In this document: one piece after another, positions 52,370-61,381 of the stretch
Layout of the letters: each line of letters opens with the position of its first letter
Numbering within the stretch: position 1 is the stretch's first letter
Assembly: GCA_002420185.1 (NCBI GenBank)
Contig: DIHO01000011.1
Coordinates: 62,001-126,000, forward strand
Direction: 5' to 3'
DNA length: 64,000 bases
Source of the DNA: Opitutales bacterium UBA5694
GTDB taxonomy: Bacteria > Verrucomicrobiota > Verrucomicrobiia > Opitutales > Opitutaceae
Notes under the pieces: model-generated
Seen by the model: only the letters and a program-made list of their open reading frames with translations
Databases searched by the model: none
Told to the model about the DNA's origin: nothing
Translations under genes and position numbers: made by a program

Positions 52370-52600
52370 GTGCACAGACGCCGAATCATGATGAGGGTGA
52401 TGTTCGACGTGGGACTCGACTAAGATAAAATAGAAGAGGAACTAAAGCTGGATTACGATACGACCTATACGAAAGAAATCAAACAGCTCGCTCTCCTCGG
52501 AAACGACGGGATCATTAAGCCGCCTGGGTATGGCTTTAAATTAGCCACCTTAGAGAGACTTATTGTAACCAATATCTCATCTATCCGAGGCATCTTTTGA
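52370..52600 (+). pseudogene. HemN C-terminal remnant
   Basis: The + strand reads HRRRIMMRVMFDVGLD, an in-frame TAA, then DKIEEELKLDYDTTYTKEIK and LLGNDGIIKPPGYGFKLATL followed by ERLIVTNISSI, ending at a TGA (52598-52600). This is the C-terminal end of oxygen-independent coproporphyrinogen III oxidase (HemN): VIMRLMC...DFGLD, then DGLV and T..GR...RNI. The radical-SAM part is absent, so the gene is dead. The haem pathway must rely on a copy elsewhere or another HemN/HemF enzyme. Confidence 0.75.
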
Positions 52601-53079
52601 TAATCCCCTTCTGGCGGATTCACTCGATTAATTCGTCGCTAGGTGAACGAATTCTTCGATATTCTCAACCGGCACGTAGCGTTATTAAATGGATACAATT
52701 TGAGCATAGACAGGTGCAAGGCAGCCCATCCCGAAAAACAAAATGATAGCGAAGAGACGAAGGTAACTTTTCATATCGGAAGAACGTTGGGGCTATTTTC
52801 AATGGCTAATTGCGGGACAAGGACGACTACCGGGTCGTCCCTCATTATTCTTTTTACAACAAACCGACCATTATTCGCGTTTTCAATCTGGGTATTCAAA
52901 ATTGGCTAATTCCTATAAATTCTCAATTCGATTAGTCATCCCTAGCAAAGCCAATGTGTGAATATCAACGCCTCGGTCGCTTATAACATACTTCGCGCTA
53001 TTGTTTTACTCGCAATAACGATTTCTTAACGTATCAACGGAAACACAACTAAGCTTAGTCGCCTCCAACAAAAAATGTC
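52601..53079. other. Gene-poor stretch before the ThuA gene
   Basis: One 88-codon frame at 52643-52909 (contains NRHVALLNGYNLSIDRCK) has no family resemblance and no clear ribosome-binding site. I take it as noise or remnant. The last 100 bp should carry the promoter of the ThuA lipoprotein. Confidence 0.45.
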
Positions 53080-53940
53080 ATGGATTTCATAAACCATCCT
53101 TTTCGGCAGAAACAGTGCATATTAGCTCTGGCAATCCTTTTTCTATCTCCCTTTCTCGTTTCCTGCTCTCAAGCGACCGAGACTCATTCCGACTATGCAG
53201 GTAAGAAGGCTCTTTTTCTTTTAGGTGAATATGAGTACGGTACATCCGAAACCCTGCCCGAATTTGCAAAGTCTCAACTCGAGCCACTTGGGATCGCGAG
53301 CATCAATGTTAAGGCCAAGTCCGATAATCGCGAGTCTAAACTTTGCCATACTTTCGAAGGACTTGAATTACTGGATTCCGCCGATATTCTCGTTCTCAGT
53401 ACGCGCCGTCGATTTCCCAAGACAAACGAACTTGCGAGTATACGTAGATTTATCGAGTCAGGAAAACCAGTCATCGCCGTCAGAACAGCGAGCCATGCCT
53501 TTGGGGCGCGTGAAAAAGGAACGGGATACCAGCCACCGGCTGGCCACGGCTCCTGGAATACCTTTGACACGGAGGTCCTTGGGGCTCGCTACGCCGGACA
53601 TTATCGGAACATCGAAGGATTTCCGCCCTTGGCAGTTGAAGCCTGGATTGAAGCGTCCGCATCCGGTCACCCTATCGTACAAAACCTTTCCTTCGAGGGC
53701 CCTATCCTGGTTGGCCACAAACTCTATAAGTACGAAGATATCGATTCGGAGATCAACGTCGTCATGAGCGCCAGACACACCAAGAAAACGCCGCCACACC
53801 CCATCGCATGGACCAACGAGCAAAACGGAAAACTCGTGTTCTACATGTCTCTAGGAAGTGCTGAAGAAATGGCTACACCAGAAATTCAGTCACTCCTCAA
53901 GGCCGCCGTCTTGTGGGGATTAGGTGGCGGGGCGAAATAG
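53080..53940 (+). CDS. ThuA-domain lipoprotein
   Basis: A 286-residue lipoprotein (leader ends PFLVSC, Cys about 29) with one ThuA domain, related to trehalose utilisation protein ThuA and class-I glutamine amidotransferase-like folds. KALFLLGEYEYGTSETLPEF opens the domain, then SADILVLSTRRRFP, FIESGKPVIAVRTASHAF and WNTFDTEVLGARYAGHYRN. The last element is typical of ThuA homologues in PVC bacteria. The same domain forms the C-terminus of the truncated protein at 61382. Likely acts on sugars in the periplasm; the reaction is not established. Confidence 0.88.
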   Translation: MDFINHPFRQKQCILALAILFLSPFLVSCSQATETHSDYAGKKALFLLGEYEYGTSETLPEFAKSQLEPLGIASINVKAKSDNRESKLCHTFEGLELLDSADILVLSTRRRFPKTNELASIRRFIESGKPVIAVRTASHAFGAREKGTGYQPPAGHGSWNTFDTEVLGARYAGHYRNIEGFPPLAVEAWIEASASGHPIVQNLSFEGPILVGHKLYKYEDIDSEINVVMSARHTKKTPPHPIAWTNEQNGKLVFYMSLGSAEEMATPEIQSLLKAAVLWGLGGGAK

Positions 53941-53976
53941 AGATCCCCGGGGCAGGCATCGAGGCTTGTCCTAAAG

Positions 53977-54264
53977 TTAGTGGAGACCAGCTGGGTCCTC
54001 CTTAATTCGAATACGGAGGACCCGACCGATCCTTCCTACCAAAGCAAGCAAAGAAGATTCCGACAGATTTGTGTCTGCGACTTCCTCGCGAGTCAACCCA
54101 GCAATCGTCAGTGTGTGGGCCGACCGTGAGCTGACGTTTCCCGAAAGAGCTATGCCATTTTTCAGATTAAGCACGAGCATCCATTATTCTCCCGGCAAAA
54201 CGGCCCTAGGATCGATGATGTTCTCCAATACATAATAAAGATTGCTCCGGTCCGCACAATTCAG
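53977..54264 (-). pseudogene. TIGR02603-type haem-domain remnant
   Basis: On the - strand 96 codons with one internal TAA (54184-54186) read LNCADRSNLYYVLENIIDPR, VLPGE, stop, then MLVLNLKNGIALSGNVSSRS and TIAGLTREEV. This is the C-terminal end of the TIGR02603 putative haem-binding domain found on PVC propeller proteins (LLENIxDPxAVxP...DGxxLTGxV). The haem CxxCH part is missing and the end is altered. It lies just behind the SGNH-propeller gene and is probably the ruin of a neighbouring paralogue. Confidence 0.7.
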
Positions 54265-54311
54265 CTACGGATCTAGTCGCCAAGCTTCCCTGAATTAGAA
54301 ATGAAAGGACG

Positions 54312-57300
54312 CTATTTTTCCACTGTCATTACACCCCGCATGATTACCCAGTGTCCGGGGAATGTGCAAATATAGGGGTATTCCCCAGGCTCCTTCGGTG
54401 CGATGAAACGCAGCGTTTCGCTCGTATCCGGATCCAAAAGTTTTGTCGCGAAAAGCACTTTGGGCGAATCAGGGACGAAATGCTTGGTCGCCCCATTGGA
54501 ATCCGTCGCCATTTGGTTTCCCGCCATGCCTACTTCTGCGGCGGCACCCGGTTCTACAATTACCAAATTGTGTGGGGTCGCTGTAGGGTTCTCCAAAGTT
54601 AACTTAACCGGCTTGCCCGCTTTAACCGTAAACGCTGTTACCGTAAACATCATACGCTCTGGAAGGCAGGAGATATCTATAATACTAATTCCCTTTTGCG
54701 AGTCGAAGGCTGATTCCGTCGAATTTCGAGTGGTCGAACCCTCGCGCAGCTTCGAATCCTTCTCGAAAGAATCTAGAAACTCTCCCACCAAAGGATAATC
54801 TTGTTCTGCACCTTTCCAATGGCGCGACAAATTTTCCGAGCCGAGCGAGGTCGCCAACGCATACTTCAAATGAGTACCCGCGGGCTGCCTTGCTACGTGC
54901 ATGGCTATTTCTACCGCTTCCAGAGTTCCAATGTAACTGGCGGCGATAACCGCCTCCAGTCGAACCAGCTCACTTTCATCCTGGGCACGTTCTCGTAAAT
55001 ACTGAATTCCCGTTTCCGATGACATGTATCGTAACTGACGAGTCGCTGCGGCCCGGGCCAAGTGATCCTCGCTAACCAGCAGTTCGGAAAGGATATCCCT
55101 ATTGCCTTCATCAATACCGCGGTAGAGCCAGACGGCTTCCATTAAGTGATGATCCCGTCGGCTGTCATCGGGATCTAATTGAGCAATCCACCTATCTAAT
55201 TCCCTCTTCACCGCACCATGCTCCCGATCGCGCAACTCGCGTTTTGCCCAATAGCGGTAGCGGTACTCGGGACTCTTCAAAAGTTCCAAAAGCTCAGTAA
55301 TGCTGGCGACGTGGATTTGCGGCGGATCCTGTAACGTCGATCCTTTTGGTACGATTCTCCAAATCCTGCCTGATTTGCGGTCTCTCCGCTCATCGCGCAA
55401 CGAATACTGAGCATGACCTTTGATGGGGTTGTACCAATCGCACACATACAAAGCTCCTCGTGGACCAAAACGAATATCTACTGGGATAAAGCTCAGGTTG
55501 CGCGAAAAAATGAGATCTCCTTGGTACTCTTCCACAAATGAATCCTCTTGCTCAATCCAACGGTGGATTTCGATTCGATTATTTGGCTTGTATCGGGCCT
55601 TAACATACCCACCCTGCATATCCTTTGGCCAAAAGCTGAAGTCGATGAATTCCTGACCACAGGTTCCCGAATAAGCTGGGATACCAGAGGCCTTCGGATG
55701 CTGTTCTGGATAGGGTGGATTGGTGGCGTGAAAGGCAGAAGCGAAAATAGGATGGCTCGCCACATGGTTCCCCCAGTCGTCGAAAGTGACTCCCCAAGGG
55801 TTGGTATTTGGATACGCTCCGAATGCAATTAGTCTATGGGTCGAAGGGCGGTAGCGAAACCAGGAACTGTTTTTAGCCCGTATCGGACCGTAAACAGTTT
55901 CTACTTGGGAATTGTGAAAGATCGACTCACGAAACAGCAAATCACCATCGGGGGTCCATACGAAATCGTGAAGCGCGTGATGCGAGTCCTCGGTGCCAAA
56001 TCCTGTTAAGAGTCGCCTTCGGAAATCTGCTTTCCCGTCCCCGTCCATATCCTTCAAAAATACGAGGTCTGGCTCCTCTGATATGTAGACGCCTCCATTT
56101 CCCAAGACAAAGCTAAGCGGTATGTGCAAGTCGTCCGCAAACACAGTGCTCTTGTCCGCTTTGCCATCACCATCCAAGTCTTCGAGAATGACCAGCTTGT
56201 CGTTCGGCTTTTGACCGGGATAAACGTGAGGATAAGTCGTGGAACAACTAACCCAAAGGCGACCCCGAGCATCCCAGCGCATTTGAATCGGGCACGCGAT
56301 GTCGGGAAAGTCCTCTTCGGACGCAAATAGGTTTACGTCAAACCGTGGATCAACGTCGAAGGCATCGAGCTCATCCTCGGGACTGAGATACTCGTTTGCC
56401 CCCCGCGACTGATGCGTCTCCGGCATCTCCGGAACATTGGAATCGTCAATCGCTTCGGGCACCTGCTTGCCCGCAGCCAAATCCCAGATTCTTTGGTCGC
56501 GATTATCCACCATTATGTCAAAATTACGCATGGCTGGTAGAAAATCGAGATAGCCATAGGTCTTGTTGCGCCCCCCGGTGTAGTAAAAGGTATTCAAAGG
56601 CCGGTACCGATAGAAGAATTGCTCGTTCTTTTCCACCACGACTTCTCGTATCCGCTCGTTTACTTCAGGCGCCAGCTCTTCGCCAAACGTTTTCTCATAG
56701 GCGACCTTGCCGAAGACTCGGTAGCCCTCGTCGACGAGATGGGCTCCATTGAAGGTTAGGTCCGAATGAGGATCAGCCATCGCAATGAGCGTATTTTCGA
56801 ACACATCGATGAATCCCACACTTTCTTCCATTGCGACTTCCGCCATCGCACGGGTATACGCGGCGATTCGATCGTTGTTCAGTTCCGCCGCTGCGACACC
56901 CTCGATATTCTCATTTGCGATTGGAGAAACCAATACCAGTTGAGGAGCAGATCGACCGTTGTAGGCGTGACTAGTAGTATGCCGAACGAATGCTCTTAGT
57001 CTGGACTTAAAACTAGGGATCGCTCCGATACCAGCGAAAGACTCGTTGTACCCAAAGGCCGCGAAAATCACGTCGGCTTTTTGTGCCGTCAAATGCTGGT
57101 CAAGATCGCCAAAGTTGTCGGGTCTCGGCTGTAGATTCACCTCATCCGCAGACCAGGCCAGGGTTCTGATTCTAAGTTTCTTGTCGGCGTGGGTTTGATG
57201 AATCAGCGACTCAAAATATCCGAACAGGCGATCGCGATCAAATAGCGTGTTTCCGATCAGAGCAATCCGGCTGTTGTCCTCCAGTCGGAGTGGGAGTGAA

Positions 57301-57608
57301 GTCGATACGCGGTCAGTCGCCTGTGGTCGAGGCGCGGTTTCGCCGTATATCGCGTAAGATTCCAAACTGGCGTCCTTCTCTGGCGGAAGCTTGCCCGTTT
57401 TTTCGTTTTTCGCATCTTTAATGGATCGCCTTTTCGCCGGGTCGTAGTTCTTGGGGGCTGGCCGGTCCTGGAGCACCATCGTGTTACGCATTGCATGTAC
57501 ATGTGCGTGCTCTACCGCAAGGCTTTCTTCTTTAAAATCTGCTTCAAGCAGTAAGAAAACAGGCAACGAAAACAGTGCTACTGTTATCCGTTTTGTAAAT
57601 CGTATCAT
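54312..57608 (-). CDS. SGNH hydrolase-propeller-cupredoxin fusion protein
   Basis: A very long exported protein; I take ATG 57608 (1098 residues) because it begins a signal peptide, while ATG 57656 is 16 codons upstream. Domains in order: SGNH/GDSL-like hydrolase at about 110-330 (RIALIGNTLFDRDRLFGYF, AFGYNESFAG, FNGAHLVDEGY); a six- or seven-bladed PVC-type propeller at about 415-800 (MRWDARGRLWVSCSTTYP, DLDGDGKADK, FGPRGALYVCDWYNPIKGH); HEAT-like helices at about 810-950; and an azurin/plastocyanin-like domain at the end (NPTATPHNLVIVEPGAA, then ICTFPGHWVIMRG: His, Cys, His and Met as copper ligands). The cupredoxin stands where related proteins have cytochrome c. A secreted or periplasmic copper electron-transfer role with a hydrolase is inferred. 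Confidence 0.9.
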   Translation of the reverse strand: MIRFTKRITVALFSLPVFLLLEADFKEESLAVEHAHVHAMRNTMVLQDRPAPKNYDPAKRRSIKDAKNEKTGKLPPEKDASLESYAIYGETAPRPQATDRVSTSLPLRLEDNSRIALIGNTLFDRDRLFGYFESLIHQTHADKKLRIRTLAWSADEVNLQPRPDNFGDLDQHLTAQKADVIFAAFGYNESFAGIGAIPSFKSRLRAFVRHTTSHAYNGRSAPQLVLVSPIANENIEGVAAAELNNDRIAAYTRAMAEVAMEESVGFIDVFENTLIAMADPHSDLTFNGAHLVDEGYRVFGKVAYEKTFGEELAPEVNERIREVVVEKNEQFFYRYRPLNTFYYTGGRNKTYGYLDFLPAMRNFDIMVDNRDQRIWDLAAGKQVPEAIDDSNVPEMPETHQSRGANEYLSPEDELDAFDVDPRFDVNLFASEEDFPDIACPIQMRWDARGRLWVSCSTTYPHVYPGQKPNDKLVILEDLDGDGKADKSTVFADDLHIPLSFVLGNGGVYISEEPDLVFLKDMDGDGKADFRRRLLTGFGTEDSHHALHDFVWTPDGDLLFRESIFHNSQVETVYGPIRAKNSSWFRYRPSTHRLIAFGAYPNTNPWGVTFDDWGNHVASHPIFASAFHATNPPYPEQHPKASGIPAYSGTCGQEFIDFSFWPKDMQGGYVKARYKPNNRIEIHRWIEQEDSFVEEYQGDLIFSRNLSFIPVDIRFGPRGALYVCDWYNPIKGHAQYSLRDERRDRKSGRIWRIVPKGSTLQDPPQIHVASITELLELLKSPEYRYRYWAKRELRDREHGAVKRELDRWIAQLDPDDSRRDHHLMEAVWLYRGIDEGNRDILSELLVSEDHLARAAATRQLRYMSSETGIQYLRERAQDESELVRLEAVIAASYIGTLEAVEIAMHVARQPAGTHLKYALATSLGSENLSRHWKGAEQDYPLVGEFLDSFEKDSKLREGSTTRNSTESAFDSQKGISIIDISCLPERMMFTVTAFTVKAGKPVKLTLENPTATPHNLVIVEPGAAAEVGMAGNQMATDSNGATKHFVPDSPKVLFATKLLDPDTSETLRFIAPKEPGEYPYICTFPGHWVIMRGVMTVEK

Positions 57609-57735
57609 AGCTCTATTGGTAGAAGCAATGGCACACCAATGCAAGCGTCGACTCACGGTATGACACGACGGCCCACAAATGCGTAGCTTATATTCGATTT
57701 GCCTTTTAAATCAAATTCCCGAATGCTGGAGATAG

Positions 57736-58362
57736 ATGGACATCTCCCGTTGGCTTTTTACTTTCTTACTGGCAATTGTCCTCTTGGGCTGCAGTGATTC
57801 CAAAACTGACACGAATTCTGCAAACAGCACCGCTTCCCAGGCTTCTAAGAAGACTTTAGCTCACAAAGACGCCCTACCTTCTATCCCTATTGAATTTATC
57901 ATGGACTCTGCGTTAAATGGAAACGTAGAAGCCATTAGCTTGGCTCTCGAGGCCGGAATCGAACCCAACATAGTCGACGAAAATGGGCGAACACCTCTGA
58001 TGCTTGCGGCCTTCAATGGTCATACTGAGATCGCTGAAAGACTGTTGGAAGCGGGAGCTCGCTTAGATTTGCGAGACAGCACTAACCGCACCGCTTTCAT
58101 GTTCGCCTGCACCGGATCCAATCTAAAACTGATAACAATCCTTCATCGACGCGGTGCAAGCGTGAACGATATCGATTCACACGAAAGCTGGACACCCTTG
58201 ATGTTTGCCGCTGCTGAAGGTCATCACGACGTCGTGCAGTATTTGCTGGACAACAACGCCGATCCCAACGCCGCGGATGTCGATGGTGAAACCGCGGCAA
58301 TGTTTGCACAATCCAGAGGTTTCCCCGAAATAGCGGCCATGATCCAAGCACGGATGAAATAA
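57736..58362 (+). CDS. Ankyrin-repeat lipoprotein
   Basis: A 208-residue lipoprotein (VLLGC, Cys about 20) whose mature part holds at least four ankyrin repeats from about residue 58. NGRTPLMLAAFNGHTEIAERLL, TNRTAFMFACTGSNLKLITIL and SWTPLMFAAAEGHHDVVQYLL are the plainest (shown partly). A Ser/Thr-rich linker follows the lipid site. Such proteins act as periplasmic scaffolds; ANK-lipoproteins often pair with catalases or secreted enzymes. Divergent from the SGNH-propeller gene across 127 bp. Confidence 0.9.
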   Translation: MDISRWLFTFLLAIVLLGCSDSKTDTNSANSTASQASKKTLAHKDALPSIPIEFIMDSALNGNVEAISLALEAGIEPNIVDENGRTPLMLAAFNGHTEIAERLLEAGARLDLRDSTNRTAFMFACTGSNLKLITILHRRGASVNDIDSHESWTPLMFAAAEGHHDVVQYLLDNNADPNAADVDGETAAMFAQSRGFPEIAAMIQARMK

Positions 58363-59025
58363 AGCGTTCAGCGAAGTCATCGAGTCGCTAATTCAAAAAT
58401 TTATTTATAAATACGTCGATCGCGTTCATACGTTAGATCCGGGTTCATACGATCTTTGCTATTCTCGCCATCGCATTATTCGTCGTTTGGCACCCTTGGG
58501 AGAATAGTTAAAAGGACGGGATATTTTGACGCTATTGGACTTTTAATTATCGTCCCTTTCGTAGAATAGTCCTGATTCTGCTTCGGGCGTTTCCTGAGTG
58601 GCCCATTTAGATCAGCGGGGAATAGAGTTACCCAGTCGATAGTTCGACAACTTTTCACCAATCTTCTGCAGCTTTGTTTCCTTCTATTGTGTACGTAAAT
58701 CGGAGCAAAGAGCTTATCACTATTGGCACAGGCTACGCCGGAATAGAAATTGCTGCCTTTATGGCGTAAGCACATTTCGGAGGGTACTCATCGACAAGTC
58801 CGAATTTGCCCTTCTCCTACGCGAGCTAACAAAACGGCAATGTTAAACGAAAAAGAAAAGTGACTTTTGCCAACCATGCGACAACTTTTTAGATGCCTCT
58901 ATCGATTTTTATTATTCGTCGATCATAAAGTGCGATGGAATTGACAGGACACTTTTTCCTCCCGGACGATACTAATTCAGTTTTTTTATCGCTCAGACGA
59001 ACCGGACTTTTACGATGCTGGGTAA
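58363..59025. other. Gene-poor stretch
   Basis: 663 bp without a convincing gene. Around 58440-58570 the + strand has short hydrophobic runs in two frames (IFAILAIALFVVWHP; YFDAIGLLIIVPFVE), which could be the worn end of a membrane-protein gene, but the frames break within 30 codons. A - strand frame at 58476-58775 looks random. Confidence 0.4.
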
Positions 59026-59517
59026 GTGATTCCCCTCGTCTACGGTTTTGGTCCCTACGAAAAGTATAACCATAATGTGTCCACAGATATCATTCGGGAG
59101 ATCAATCGTTTAAAACTAGCGAGAGGGATCGTTTTTGAAGTTAGGTTCGATCCTAACCAGTTCATAGCAGCGTTAGAGCGTCATCAACCCACAGTGATCA
59201 TCGGAATCGGGCAACATCCTCTGGCTAGAAAAATCCGAATTGAGCGACGCGCCCGGAATTGGCATGAGTCGGCCTACTCTAACGGTAAGCCAATTGAAAG
59301 TTATGGTCCTGAATTCCGGTATACATCTCTCAAGATTCCCAAATCCAAGGAGACCACTATCACTTACAATGCAGGTGGCTATGTGTGCAATTATTCTATG
59401 TACTTGATGTGTCGGGAAGCTGAGAAGATGAAAGCTAAATACGCGTTTCTACATGTGCCAATCCATGTGGATATTCAACGGATCATAGAACTGTTCAAAA
59501 CGGTTCTTGGAAGATAG
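59026..59517 (+). CDS. Pyroglutamyl-peptidase I-like (C15) protein
   Basis: A 163-residue protein opened by GTG 59026, short against the usual 200-220 residues of the C15 family. VYGFGPYEKYNHNVS matches the N-terminal GFxPF...N signature, VIIGIGQHPLA the GxG segment, and TYNAGGYVCNYSMYLM the catalytic Cys box. FLHVPIHV then supplies the expected His. The Glu of the triad, usually in a helix before the Cys box, is not obvious. The enzyme family removes N-terminal pyroglutamate. The missing loops suggest a diverged function. Confidence 0.72.
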   Translation: MIPLVYGFGPYEKYNHNVSTDIIREINRLKLARGIVFEVRFDPNQFIAALERHQPTVIIGIGQHPLARKIRIERRARNWHESAYSNGKPIESYGPEFRYTSLKIPKSKETTITYNAGGYVCNYSMYLMCREAEKMKAKYAFLHVPIHVDIQRIIELFKTVLGR

Positions 59518-59672
59518 CTAGTCGGCAAGCCTGAGGGTCCCAATAAAAGGAGACCTAATTTGGTAAAATAGATGGCCGCTCCGTTGTCCCTGCCCTCTAA
59601 ACGAAATCTAGTACACTCCTCAAAGTGCTTTTTCCTCCTGATATCCCGTCGCAACAGAGACTTTTGAAGAAC

Positions 59673-61325
59673 CTAATTCTTCGCCAGTTCGGCTTCTCGG
59701 ATCTTCTTGAAATTTGCTGAAATCTCTATCGCTTTTAGTCGATCTGCTTCACTGTAATCCCAAAACTCCTGCACAACAGTTTCGCACTCTGGATAGTGAG
59801 AGCCATCATCTCCGATATCTTTCCGAAGCTGAGCAAATTGAGCTTTGAGATCGTCGCGGATCTTCTTGTACTTGGGAACGTAGTACACGTTTCGAAGTTC
59901 CTGTGGGTCTTCAATGAGATCATATAATTCCCATGCGGGTGGTGTTTGATATTCCCCTTTGTAGTTTGCTCCGTAGAAATAGATGAGCTTGTGCGTCTTG
60001 GTACGTATTGCCATTTCACCTGGGTTGTCGTGATGGGCCATATGCATCCAATAGCGGTAATAAGTCGCGGGCTTCCAGTTTGCGGGTTCTTTCCCGGTTT
60101 CACAGATCGAACGGAAAGACTTTCCTTGATACTCCTTGGGAGTCTTCACGCCGGCGTAGTCCAGCATGAGAGCAGGATAATCAACATTTTCGATTAGAGC
60201 ATCGCTTCGAATTCCAGCTGGTATTTCCTTAGGGTAGCGTACGATAAACGGCATACGAGCCGATTCATCATAGGCCCACCGCTTGTCTTGATAGTCTTTT
60301 TCTCCAAGCCAGAAACCCTGATCACCGGTATAAATAATCACCGTATTATCGTATAGGCCTTCCGCCTTCAGGTAGTCGAAGAGTCGCTTCAGATTGTCAT
60401 CGACACCCTTAACGCAACGAAGGTACTTTTTAAGATAGCCTTGGTACGAAATGCGGGTAGTCTCTTCTTCGGTGGCCAACGCGGGGTCGTAGCCGGCAGG
60501 GAATTCTTCAGGAAATTTGGCGAATAAATGAGTGGCATACGATCGCCGAGGATTCCGTTTTCCGATGGAGGTGCCAATGTGAGGCATAAGCTCGTCTTGC
60601 CATCCGCGAGTGGCCAGCGAGCCAAAAGTGTTCGGTACGTCGTAGAGCGTTTCCGGTTCTGGAACGGTGACATCGGCTAAGTAGGATTGATATCTCGGGG
60701 CATTTTCAAAATAGTCGTGCGGAGCCTTGTACTGATGGCAAACGAAGAAGGGCTTGTTGGGGTCGCGTTGATTTCTAAACCAGTCCAAAACGGAGTCGGT
60801 AATTGCATCAGATGAATGCTCGCCCATATGGGTAACGACGTTTTGAGGCCATGGCCGATCACCTTGTATCCGAAATTCGGTGTCAAAATACTTTCCTTGA
60901 CCAGGCAGCACTTTGTAGTAGTCGAAATTCGGTTCCTGTTTTAGGTGCCATTTTCCGATGACTGCTGTTTGGTAGCCAGCTTCGCGCATTAGGATGGGCA
61001 GTGTTTGCTTGTCAGGCATAATACTTCCACCCAAGTCAAATACTCCGTTGTTATGATTATAGAGACCGGTAATGATATTCGCTCGGGATGGCGTGCAAAT
61101 AGAATTGGTGCAGAACGCGTTTTCAAAGAGGACCCCCTCTTCCGCCAGTTTATCTATGGTGGGCGTGGGATCTAGTTCCTTGAGCAACGTCGCATAGGCC
61201 CCAATAGCTTGGGCCGTGTGATCATCAGACATTATAAAAAGAATGTTCGGTCGATCCTTGCCACTTAAGCTAAACAGCGTAGGAACTAGCGCGACGAGCG
61301 CGAATGCGAGTTGGTTAGATTTCAT
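59673..61325 (-). CDS. Secreted sulfatase (CTPSR type)
   Basis: A 550-residue sulfatase with a signal peptide of about 22 residues. PNILFIMSDDHTAQAIGAY holds the calcium ligands, and Cys77 in ICTPSRANIITG is the formylglycine site, fully canonical. GKWHLKQ, HQYKAPHDYF and YTGDQGFWLGEKDYQDKRW follow with the metal and sulfate ligands. The SDDHTAQAIGAY start, followed by the longer insertion before DPTPTID, resembles glucosamine-6-sulfatase-like members. LYDLIEDPQELRNVY closes the catalytic fold. Same strand as the truncated propeller gene, 57 bp downstream of it, so the two may be one operon. Confidence 0.93.
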   Translation of the reverse strand: MKSNQLAFALVALVPTLFSLSGKDRPNILFIMSDDHTAQAIGAYATLLKELDPTPTIDKLAEEGVLFENAFCTNSICTPSRANIITGLYNHNNGVFDLGGSIMPDKQTLPILMREAGYQTAVIGKWHLKQEPNFDYYKVLPGQGKYFDTEFRIQGDRPWPQNVVTHMGEHSSDAITDSVLDWFRNQRDPNKPFFVCHQYKAPHDYFENAPRYQSYLADVTVPEPETLYDVPNTFGSLATRGWQDELMPHIGTSIGKRNPRRSYATHLFAKFPEEFPAGYDPALATEEETTRISYQGYLKKYLRCVKGVDDNLKRLFDYLKAEGLYDNTVIIYTGDQGFWLGEKDYQDKRWAYDESARMPFIVRYPKEIPAGIRSDALIENVDYPALMLDYAGVKTPKEYQGKSFRSICETGKEPANWKPATYYRYWMHMAHHDNPGEMAIRTKTHKLIYFYGANYKGEYQTPPAWELYDLIEDPQELRNVYYVPKYKKIRDDLKAQFAQLRKDIGDDGSHYPECETVVQEFWDYSEADRLKAIEISANFKKIREAELAKN

Positions 61326-61381
61326 CTTGTTAAGCTAAATTGACGGTTTTTGAGGACAGAAGCTGACTTATTGCTAGTTGA

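Noticed and set aside
51645..53079. tRNA-Leu followed by a gene-poor zone, as at an integration site
   Set aside because: No integrase, no repeated tRNA 3' end and no phage or plasmid gene downstream. The zone holds a chromosomal hemN remnant, so decay explains it better.
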